NCBI GenBank assembly: GCA_023231075.1
Contig: JALNWC010000034.1
Coordinates: 1-12,951, forward strand
From: Rhodoferax sp.
GTDB taxonomy: Bacteria > Pseudomonadota > Gammaproteobacteria > Burkholderiales > Burkholderiaceae_C
Length of the DNA: 12,951 nucleotides
Direction: 5' to 3'
In this document: positions 1 to 5,974 of the stretch, piece after piece
Layout of the letters: every line of letters starts with the position of its first letter
Numbering within the stretch: the stretch's first letter is position 1
Program-made: the position numbers and the translations under genes
Notes under the pieces: model-generated
Databases searched by the model: none
What the model saw: the letters and a program-made list of their open reading frames with translations, nothing else
What the model was told of the DNA's origin: nothing

Positions 1-722
1 ATCCGGTAATTTTTTCCATCAAAGTTGGCGCCGCATGAACCCGTTTCAAACACCGTGATCCAGGAAAGTTCGGGCAACTCAGGCTTGATGCGTTCCCACA
101 ACCAACTCGACAGCCTTTCGCTGGTTGGATTCTGCAAGCCTGGCAAGTCGTTTAAACAGGCGAAATCAAGCTGTTTTTGAAACGGTGCCCATACCGCGTC
201 AAGCCGGTCGTAATCAATGCTCAGATCACGGCTGCCGAGATCCTGATTCGCATGAACGATGACTTCAAACCCATGCCCGTGCATGCGCCCACATTGATGC
301 CCGGCAGGCACATGGGGCAATCGGTGCGCTGACTGAAAAATGTAGCGCCGCCAAACATGCGCGTCACCGGCCAGGTCAAGATCGGCACCTTCATGCGCCG
401 TGCTTTGAATGCCAATGCGCGCCATCCCGGGAACATGCAGGTTTTGACGAACCCAGCGTGCCAGGTTTTCGTCAGTGGGTTGCTGAACCTGCTCATTGAG
501 CAAACGGTAATCCAGTTGCGAAATCGCCAATTCAAGCTCTGTTCGGAGCCGGTCAACTTCACCCCCCGGAAAATGTGCCCATCCTTCAGGAGGCGCGCAC
601 CTCACCGTCGCCAAAAAACTGTGTCCATGCAAACGCCGGGAGCGGTGGCCTGCGGGAAGAACGTCGACATGTCGTGCCGCCTCAAACCCGGCTGAGGCAC
701 TGAAGAGGGTCTTGATTTGCAT
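1..722 (-). CDS. queD: Tandem-domain 6-carboxytetrahydropterin synthase (QueD family), 3' end cut by window edge
   Basis: The family makes 6-carboxy-5,6,7,8-tetrahydropterin from 7,8-dihydroneopterin triphosphate in the queuosine/7-deazaguanine pathway. 240 residues are visible and the frame is open to the window edge. Two QueD-like halves are present. The second (from about residue 126) closely follows E. coli QueD: SAHRLPHVPAGHQCGRMHGH supplies the three zinc histidines (133, 148, 150) and the cysteine (144), followed by LNDLPGLQNPTSE and a glutamate at 226. The first half (about 1-110) is degenerate: the cysteine position is Ser28, the first zinc His is displaced (ARH), and LDY replaces LDH. 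The second half also has LDF where the family has the catalytic LDH. The ATG lies 2 nt after the queC stop (TGACAATG), so translation is probably coupled. The family assignment is firm; catalytic competence is uncertain. Confidence 0.9.
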   Translation of the reverse strand, partial: MQIKTLFSASAGFEAARHVDVLPAGHRSRRLHGHSFLATVRCAPPEGWAHFPGGEVDRLRTELELAISQLDYRLLNEQVQQPTDENLARWVRQNLHVPGMARIGIQSTAHEGADLDLAGDAHVWRRYIFQSAHRLPHVPAGHQCGRMHGHGFEVIVHANQDLGSRDLSIDYDRLDAVWAPFQKQLDFACLNDLPGLQNPTSERLSSWLWERIKPELPELSWITVFETGSCGANFDGKNYR

Positions 723-724
723 TG

Positions 725-1441
725 TCAAACCATCCCGAAACGCATGTACAGCGGATCTTTCAAACCGGCTTCGGCAAAGCCTTTGGCGCGCAACACGCAC
801 GAGTCACATGCACCGCAAGGCTTGCCATCCTCGCCCGGGTCATAACAACTGCTGGTTTCTGCATAGTCAACGCCAAGGCGCATGCCCTCTTGTACGATCT
901 GGGCCTTGGTCAGGCTGATCAGTGGCGTGTGTATCTTTAATTTTTGAAGGCCCTCAACGCCGGCCTTGGTCGCCAGATTGGCCATGGTTTCGTAAGCCGC
1001 AATGTATTCCGGGCGGCAGTCCGGGTAACCAGAATAGTCAAGCGCATTGACGCCGATAAAGATATCCGAGGCCCCCAGGGTCTCGGCCCAGGCCAAGGCA
1101 AAGCTCAAGAAAACCGTATTTCGAGCCGGAACATAGGTAATCGGTATGCCGTCTGACATGTCAACGGCAGTCCGGCCCTTGGGCACGGCGATATCTGCCG
1201 TCAGCGCCGAGCCACCAAACTCGCGAAGATCGATTTGCGCCACCACATGCTTTACCACGCCTTGAGAACGCGCGACCGATTCGGCAGCAAGCAATTCCTG
1301 GACATGGCGTTGCCCATAATGAAAACTCAGTGCATAAGGCGCAAACCCCTGCTCTTTTGCAATGGCCAGAACCGTTGTCGAGTCAAGCCCGCCACTGAGC
1401 AAGACGACAGCTCGGGGCCTGGAGGACGGCGCATTCGTCAT
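725..1441 (-). CDS. queC: 7-cyano-7-deazaguanine synthase QueC
   Basis: This cytosolic ATP-dependent enzyme converts 7-carboxy-7-deazaguanine and ammonia into preQ0, the precursor of queuosine in tRNA. It has 238 residues, normal for the family. The PP-loop motif SGGLDS is at 16-21. Four clustered cysteines (199, 209, 212, 215, in CYDPGEDGKPCGACDSC) form the expected structural zinc site. The ATG at 1439-1441 is preceded by GGAG at 1451-1454 with a 9-nt spacer, which supports this start. The gene is followed 2 nt later by the QueD-family gene, so the two form a queuosine operon whose further members may lie beyond the left edge. A terminator behind the upstream tRNA (1585-1624) implies that queC has its own promoter in 1442-1584. 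I see no convincing -35/-10 pair and no recognisable preQ1 riboswitch there. Confidence 0.96.
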   Translation of the reverse strand: MTNAPSSRPRAVVLLSGGLDSTTVLAIAKEQGFAPYALSFHYGQRHVQELLAAESVARSQGVVKHVVAQIDLREFGGSALTADIAVPKGRTAVDMSDGIPITYVPARNTVFLSFALAWAETLGASDIFIGVNALDYSGYPDCRPEYIAAYETMANLATKAGVEGLQKLKIHTPLISLTKAQIVQEGMRLGVDYAETSSCYDPGEDGKPCGACDSCVLRAKGFAEAGLKDPLYMRFGMV

Positions 1442-1516
1442 TTAAATCATCTCCAATAGAAAATTAAGCTATCCGTTGAGGATGGTGTTCCCCCTAGCGA
1501 ATCAGGCGCCTGCATG

Positions 1517-1550
1517 GGCACCGACAGAATGCGTGACCGGCGTCGGCACC
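1517..1550 (-). other. Possible structured RNA hairpin in the queC leader
   Basis: Read as minus-strand RNA, GGTGCCGAC (1542-1550) pairs with GTCGGTGCC (1517-1525) over nine bases, two of them G-U wobbles, around a 16-nt loop. On the plus strand the same two positions are C-A mismatches, so the structure favours transcription in the queC direction. No U-tract follows, so it is not a terminator. It lies about 75 nt upstream of the queC start. It matches no riboswitch class I know and may be chance. Confidence 0.3.
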
Positions 1551-1584
1551 AGAAGACGGCAACCTGAGCCAGGGCAAACGCCAG

Positions 1585-1624
1585 AAAGAAGAAAGGACCT
1601 AGAGCATTGCTACCCTAAGTCCTT
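1585..1624 (-). terminator. Intrinsic terminator of tRNA-Arg
   Basis: On the minus strand AAGGAC (1619-1624) pairs with GTCCTT (1593-1598). The stem extends inward through TTAGGG against CTCTAG with wobbles, to about 12-13 bp, and is followed at once by a pyrimidine tract, TTTCTTCTTT. It starts 8 nt after the encoded CCA of the tRNA and separates the tRNA from queC. Confidence 0.75.
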
Positions 1625-1632
1625 GATTCATT

Positions 1633-1709
1633 TGGTGCGGCTGGCAGGAATTGAACCCACGACCCTCTGGTTCGTAGCCAGATACTCTATCCAACTGAGC
1701 TACAGCCGC
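1633..1709 (-). tRNA. tRNA-Arg(ACG)
   Basis: The 77-nt minus-strand sequence folds as a cloverleaf. The acceptor GCGGCTG pairs with CAGCCGC, the discriminator is A, and the CCA tail is encoded. The D-arm carries AGCTCAGTTGGATAGAG. The anticodon arm is CTGG-CTACGAA-CCAG with anticodon ACG (read as ICG, decoding CGU/CGC/CGA). The T-arm carries GGTTCAATTCC. All the expected invariant bases are present. It stands alone, with an extended -10 promoter upstream and an intrinsic terminator downstream. Confidence 0.97.
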
Positions 1710-1719
1710 TAAGCTGCGT

Positions 1720-1728
1720 ATTCTAGCA
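1720..1728 (-). promoter_or_regulatory. Extended -10 promoter of tRNA-Arg
   Basis: The minus strand reads TGC-TAGAAT, an extended -10 element, ending 10 nt before the mature tRNA 5' end. That would give a leader of about 4 nt. The following discriminator, ACGCAGC, is G/C-rich, as is common at stable-RNA promoters. I see no good -35 hexamer at 17 nt, which fits an extended -10 promoter. Confidence 0.55.
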
Positions 1729-1760
1729 AGAAAATTTGACCATTTCTCTTTCCTGCTGGG

Positions 1761-2204
1761 TCATGACCCGGAAAAATTTGGCATTTTTTGCGCTTCGGCC
1801 TGATTGCGCATCCAGTCCGCAGTCTGGAAAAACGACTTGTTCAGCCGCTCGTGCAGCGCCGGGGGCACGCCGGTCTCGGTCATGGCCTGATCCATACACG
1901 CCAGCCACTGGTCGCGCTCGACCACGCCAACTTTGAACGGCATGTGCCGCGCTTTGAGACGCGGATGGCCAAAACGGTCGGTGTAGTACTGCGGGCCACC
2001 GAGCCAGCCACACAAAAACCAGAACAGTTTTTGCCGCGCACCATCCAGCACCGAGCCATGCACCGCCCGCAACTCGGCGTAACCCGGCTCCAGGTCCATC
2101 AGGTCGTAAAAACGGTCCACCAGGGCTTGCACGCGTGCTTCGCCCCCGATCCACTCGAAGGGCGTGTCGAAGGCGGGTTTTTCTTCAATATTCATTGACT
2201 GCAT
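1761..2204 (-). CDS. Group II truncated haemoglobin
   Basis: This is a haem protein of the 2-on-2 globin family, group II (YjbI/GlbO type), cytosolic, usually linked to oxygen binding or detoxification of nitric oxide and peroxide. It has 147 residues. Visible hallmarks are FY at 32-33 (Tyr B10), GGP at 69-71, RHMPF with the proximal haem histidine at H87, and the group II tryptophan (G8) at W100. The usual YYTDRFGHPRL stretch precedes the proximal His. The start is ambiguous: ATG at 2202-2204, or the internal ATG three codons later (MNIEEKP). Neither has a Shine-Dalgarno sequence. TAAAAT just ahead of the first ATG could be a -10 box giving a very short leader for the second ATG, but no matching -35 is clear. 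It ends within a 12-bp palindrome, GGGTCATGACCC. The physiological role cannot be read from the context. Confidence 0.93.
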   Translation of the reverse strand: MQSMNIEEKPAFDTPFEWIGGEARVQALVDRFYDLMDLEPGYAELRAVHGSVLDGARQKLFWFLCGWLGGPQYYTDRFGHPRLKARHMPFKVGVVERDQWLACMDQAMTETGVPPALHERLNKSFFQTADWMRNQAEAQKMPNFSGS

Positions 2205-2502
2205 ATTTTACGGGAATCAGGCATGGCAAACGACTTTGAGGCGCGCATGACCGCGGCGGTGCGCACGCAAAGCTGTTGACATTTTCCGCCTGCGCCTCAA
2301 TGCGCGCCAACAACCGCAAAGCGTTGACAAAGTCGATTCGGGTAAGGTGGTTCACGCTGCTGCTCCTCAAGACGACACGCCAGAGCTGCGCCAAGCAGCT
2401 GGCGTCCATGTTCAAGTCGGGCACGGCGCCACTGACGGTAGCAAACACCCAGGCAGCCTGGGCGACTACCGTTGGTGCGCAGCGGCCAGCCCAGCTGGTC
2501 AT
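2185..2502 (-). CDS. Doubtful small ORF translationally coupled to res
   Basis: A 105-codon ORF begins at an ATG overlapping the res stop (TGATG) and ends 20 nt inside the truncated haemoglobin gene. I do not recognise the product. The first 75 or so residues have GC-rich third positions and a plausible helical stretch (RIDFVNALRLLARIEAQ). The last 22 or so look like non-coding DNA read through. It may be a real small gene, a frameshifted remnant of something once downstream of res, or chance. The rest of this 297-bp gap between res and the globin gene shows nothing else I can name. Confidence 0.3.
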   Translation of the reverse strand: MTSWAGRCAPTVVAQAAWVFATVSGAVPDLNMDASCLAQLWRVVLRSSSVNHLTRIDFVNALRLLARIEAQAENVNSFACAPPRSCAPQSRLPCLIPVKYAVNEY

Positions 2503-5500
2503 CAGGCTGCCGCCGCACCAAACTGCCGCGCATTGAGCGTGCCGCGCCAGTCGCCATCGAACACCAGGTCGCACTGCACCGATTGCGAAGCTCCCACCAA
2601 TTCCAGGTCACCCACCCGCGCCAGCGATTCGTCTGTAAACGCCTGGGTCAACCGCGCCAGCAGCGCCTGTTTGTAGACCGTGTCGTTGGCGCCCGCCAAG
2701 TGCAGGCCTTTGGTTTCCAACACCACCAGTTTTGAAGTGGCGACAGCATCCGCATGGTCGGCGCCGCCCAAGCGGGCAAAAACAAAGTCGGGATACACCT
2801 TGTGGCGTTTCCAGCCTTGCAGGCCGTACTGCGACTTGGCCACATTGCGATGCCACCAGATCAGGGCGGCCTGACTGTCCAGATAGCAGGCCACATCGCG
2901 CTCCAGACCGCTGTCTGTCAGGGCTGTGAGTGCGGGCTCAAACAGGTTTTTTTCCACCGGACGGCCATCCATGCGCGCCAACGGCTGCGGCGTGCCGGCC
3001 AGCGGCAAGGTGAATTCGTCGGGAACGGCGTAGTCGGTTTGATCAGCCCGCAGTCTGAACTCAATCTGACCAGCGGCCACTGCGGCATCAAACACGACTT
3101 GCGCCAAACGGTCACGCTCGGCCTCCAAATCCATGCGCAGGCGCTCCAACAACGAGGCACTACTGGCAGCGATAGCCTTCTCATCAAAATTTTTCCGCAA
3201 GCGCGCCACGACCGTATTCACCCACGCCCAAACCCACCAGGCATTGGGTGCAATGTCGAGTAATCCGCGCACCAGGTGGGCACGGTCCAGCGCCGCATCC
3301 ATCATCCAAATAGATTCGCGAGACACGGCCTGCGGGTGTTGCAGCACATCCAGCCCCACCTGCAATTGTTGGCCGACTTGCCCCATGAATCCAGCCGCAC
3401 CCGGTGCCCATTCACGCGCCAGCGCGTCAGTTTGAAGTTGTGACCAGTCCAGCAAGGCCAGGATATCGCTTTCGTATACCAACTCGCGGCGACTTATGTT
3501 GCCCGACGCCGATGACATGACCCAGGTCACCCTGGGTAAAAATATCCGCAGTTCGGTAAAAGCAGCGCGACGCTTGAAGGTCACAGGTTTTGGCACCGCT
3601 GCATCACCCGTATTGCCCTGCACGGTCAAAGCCAAATCGCCCATCCCTTCGGACTCCAGCGACTGTTTGATGGCGGTGATGACTTCTCCGGTTTTGGCAT
3701 CAAAACACAGCACGTAGCAGGCATCCAGCGCTGCGCGACCGGTTTTGGCCACATGCGGCAAACGCAGGATGCGGCCCATGAGTTGCGTCATCGCCCTGGT
3801 CTCTTTGCCCGCTGCCAGCGCGCACAGCACATAGGCAAACGGGCAGTCCCACCCCTCTTGCAGCGCCTGCTTGGTGATGATGACGCGAATTTCACAGGTG
3901 GGGCTGAGCAGGTCGATGTTCTCGGGCGCTTTGAGTTCGTCCTTGTCAGAGGTTTTGATGGCGATCTGTGCCTCGGTCAAGCCCAATTGCAACAAATACG
4001 CTTTGGCATCTTCAGCGTGAATAAAACCGCGGTCACGCATGTCTTTGCCAGTACGCTCCACTTGGACCAGCAAAATGGGCCGAATGTAGCGATTTGTCTC
4101 AGTCTGCAAAGCGGCCGCCTCAGCCGCCAGCCCATTGAGCCGGTCCATGCTGGCCGCCAGGCAGCTTTGCCAATCACTCCAGCCGCGCAAATCCACATTG
4201 ATCGGCAGCTTGATCATCTCGGCCAGCTCCAGGTCGGTACCGCGCACATCCACCAAAATGTTGGAGCCTGACATCGCTTTGCCCGATTTGTCGGAGGTGA
4301 CACGCGGCGTCGCCGACAACTCCAGCATGAAGCAGGGGTTGAAACCGTCCAGCGTGCGCAGGGCGTTCTCGGAATACGCGTGGTGGCCTTCATCAATCAC
4401 CACCATCGGACGCACCAGCCGCAGCACATTGCCCAGCGAACTTTTGACGATGCTGCCTTTGGTGGCGCGGGCCTCGGCCTGGCTGGTGCCCCACGATGTA
4501 TAGGCGTCCAGATTGGGCACCGCCTGCAACAATTGCCAGTGCGCCTCCATGTCGTCCTCACGCGGGGTAAAGCCCAGCACATTGCCCCGATCACGAAAGG
4601 CTTTGAGCTTGCGCTGCGCCTCATCCTTGCGCGCCGCAGATTGCAGCATCAACAACATCACGCACAGATGGCTGTCGACATCGAGCCGGGTGAGTGGCGA
4701 GTCTTTTTCCAGAATCTTGACCCGGCCCGCGCCCGCCGTGTTGAGCATCTGGCGGTACGGGTGGTCACGGTTGGCCAGCGTCTTCAAGGTCTGGCGATAA
4801 ATCGCCTCGTTGGGAACAATCCACAACACCAGGCCGGTGTGACGGTTCAGGTAACTTGAAAACACGCGCCCCACGCTGGCGGCCGCCAGCAGGGTCTTGC
4901 CGCCACCCGTGGGCACTTTCAGGCACACATTGGGGATGGCGCGGTCGGCGCCATCAAAGCGGCTCGAATATGGCTGACCAGCAAAAGCCGGTGGCAACAA
5001 ACCCTGACTTTTAAGCGCGTTCCAGGTCTTTTTGGGGAAATCAGAAGCCTCACGCAGCAGGTCATGCGCGTTCTCCATGGCGCGCAAGGCTTGCACAATG
5101 GGCTCTGCCTGAGCTTGATGCGTTTTGAGTTCGGTGATGAATTGGCCCAACTGCTCCAGCACTTTGGTCTGGAATTCCTTAAGCTGTGTTCCGGCCAGTG
5201 CAGGCGCTTGGGCAGGGTGGCGGCGTGGTTCCCAAAAAATCTTGCGATCTTTCTGAATCAGACTACGAAAGCGATCTTCCAGCTTGTCATTCCAGTTCAC
5301 CAGATCAACGCGGTACATCAGTCCGAGCTCGTCCAGATCACCAGAAAGCCGGGCGAAATCGCGACTATCCAGAGACGGTGAATCAACAACCAAATCGATA
5401 TCGGATTCATTGCGGAAATCACCCCGTGCACGCGAGCCAAACAGCCAAACTCGATCCAGCCCCGTGGTTTGTTCGAACAACCGCAACAACGTGGTCAGCG

Positions 5501-5573
5501 TCGTCGCAGCAATACCCGAATTTTTTTGGGTGGCAAATTGATCCGACTCGGCCACGTGCATCAACCCACTCAT
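2502..5573 (-). CDS. res: Fusion of minimal nucleotidyltransferase (MNT antitoxin-like) with type III restriction subunit Res
   Basis: One uninterrupted 1023-residue ORF. Residues about 20-115 are a minimal nucleotidyltransferase of the HI0073/MntA type: the GSX10DXD motif gives G46, S47, D58 and D60, with a third acidic residue at D90 (YRVDLV). From about 131 (LKEFQTKVLEQL, the usual beginning of Res) it is a type III Res subunit, an SF2 helicase-nuclease that translocates with Mod and cuts DNA. Walker A is PTGGGKT with K226; motif II is DEGHH at 394-398; motif III is SATP; motif VI is QLMGRILR at 597-604. The C-terminal PD-ExK nuclease has D929, E953 and K955. No in-frame ATG lies between M86 and M166, so a separate full-length Res start is unlikely. 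The start ATG overlaps the HEPN stop (ATGA). A normal Res would begin near residue 131, so the MNT is an added domain. The Res assignment is very firm; the functional meaning of the fusion is inference. Confidence 0.95.
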   Translation of the reverse strand: MSGLMHVAESDQFATQKNSGIAATTLTTLLRLFEQTTGLDRVWLFGSRARGDFRNESDIDLVVDSPSLDSRDFARLSGDLDELGLMYRVDLVNWNDKLEDRFRSLIQKDRKIFWEPRRHPAQAPALAGTQLKEFQTKVLEQLGQFITELKTHQAQAEPIVQALRAMENAHDLLREASDFPKKTWNALKSQGLLPPAFAGQPYSSRFDGADRAIPNVCLKVPTGGGKTLLAAASVGRVFSSYLNRHTGLVLWIVPNEAIYRQTLKTLANRDHPYRQMLNTAGAGRVKILEKDSPLTRLDVDSHLCVMLLMLQSAARKDEAQRKLKAFRDRGNVLGFTPREDDMEAHWQLLQAVPNLDAYTSWGTSQAEARATKGSIVKSSLGNVLRLVRPMVVIDEGHHAYSENALRTLDGFNPCFMLELSATPRVTSDKSGKAMSGSNILVDVRGTDLELAEMIKLPINVDLRGWSDWQSCLAASMDRLNGLAAEAAALQTETNRYIRPILLVQVERTGKDMRDRGFIHAEDAKAYLLQLGLTEAQIAIKTSDKDELKAPENIDLLSPTCEIRVIITKQALQEGWDCPFAYVLCALAAGKETRAMTQLMGRILRLPHVAKTGRAALDACYVLCFDAKTGEVITAIKQSLESEGMGDLALTVQGNTGDAAVPKPVTFKRRAAFTELRIFLPRVTWVMSSASGNISRRELVYESDILALLDWSQLQTDALAREWAPGAAGFMGQVGQQLQVGLDVLQHPQAVSRESIWMMDAALDRAHLVRGLLDIAPNAWWVWAWVNTVVARLRKNFDEKAIAASSASLLERLRMDLEAERDRLAQVVFDAAVAAGQIEFRLRADQTDYAVPDEFTLPLAGTPQPLARMDGRPVEKNLFEPALTALTDSGLERDVACYLDSQAALIWWHRNVAKSQYGLQGWKRHKVYPDFVFARLGGADHADAVATSKLVVLETKGLHLAGANDTVYKQALLARLTQAFTDESLARVGDLELVGASQSVQCDLVFDGDWRGTLNARQFGAAAA

Positions 5574-5971
5574 ATGCGCTTTAGCATTTCGGATTGAAAC
5601 GCCTTGAAAGCAGGTTCCGCATGGCTGCGAATGTAGGCCGCCAGTTCAATCGCCCGAAGCTCGTTGTATTCATGGCTGGTGTCATTGCGGAAATTGCGCA
5701 TCTTGTCCCAAAGACCTGCATCTGTAATCAGCAGCGACTCAAACGCGACTGGAATCACATCCCAAGCCTTGGATGCCATGCGTTCACCCTTATTTGTCAA
5801 ATATCGAAACATCGTCTTCCAGGCCATCTCAAAGGTGACTTCGAATCGTTTGATGATGGAGTCACGTATAAAACTGGACTCCGGCTCTGCCAGAGCTTCC
5901 TGCAATCTGGCAAGCGCCTTTTGAAAATGTTCGAACTGCAAATCGATGCGATCTATTTTTTCCTGACTCAT
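5570..5971 (-). CDS. HEPN-family nucleotidyltransferase-partner protein (HI0074 type), putative toxin
   Basis: This is a 133-residue helical protein of the nucleotidyltransferase substrate-binding (HI0074-like) branch of the HEPN clan. Visible family features are the RFEVTFEMAWKTM helix (42-54) and W88 before RNFRNDTSHEY (92-102). The HEPN motif is R95-X4-H100, followed by Y102, giving RX4HXY. In characterised HepT toxins this motif is the RNase active site, and its tyrosine is the residue AMPylated by the MNT partner. Translation should be efficient: GGGAGGG at 5979-5985 sits 7 nt before the ATG. The gene starts 3 nt after the mod stop and ends in an ATGA overlap with MNT-Res, so all three are translated from one message. 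G+C is about 49% by hand count, well below the Res helicase region. It could instead be a non-toxic partner, as the HI0073/HI0074 pair was first described as a two-component nucleotidyltransferase. Confidence 0.88.
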   Translation of the reverse strand: MSQEKIDRIDLQFEHFQKALARLQEALAEPESSFIRDSIIKRFEVTFEMAWKTMFRYLTNKGERMASKAWDVIPVAFESLLITDAGLWDKMRNFRNDTSHEYNELRAIELAAYIRSHAEPAFKAFQSEMLKRI

Positions 5972-5974
5972 ATT

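Noticed and set aside
221..562. 113-codon minus-strand ORF within the queD region
   Set aside because: It is out of frame with the QueD motifs, which read continuously from 722 to the window edge in another frame.
1758..1769. GGGTCATGACCC palindrome at the end of the globin gene as a terminator
   Set aside because: It has no loop and no following T-tract; it is a 12-bp palindrome overlapping the stop codon and probably chance.
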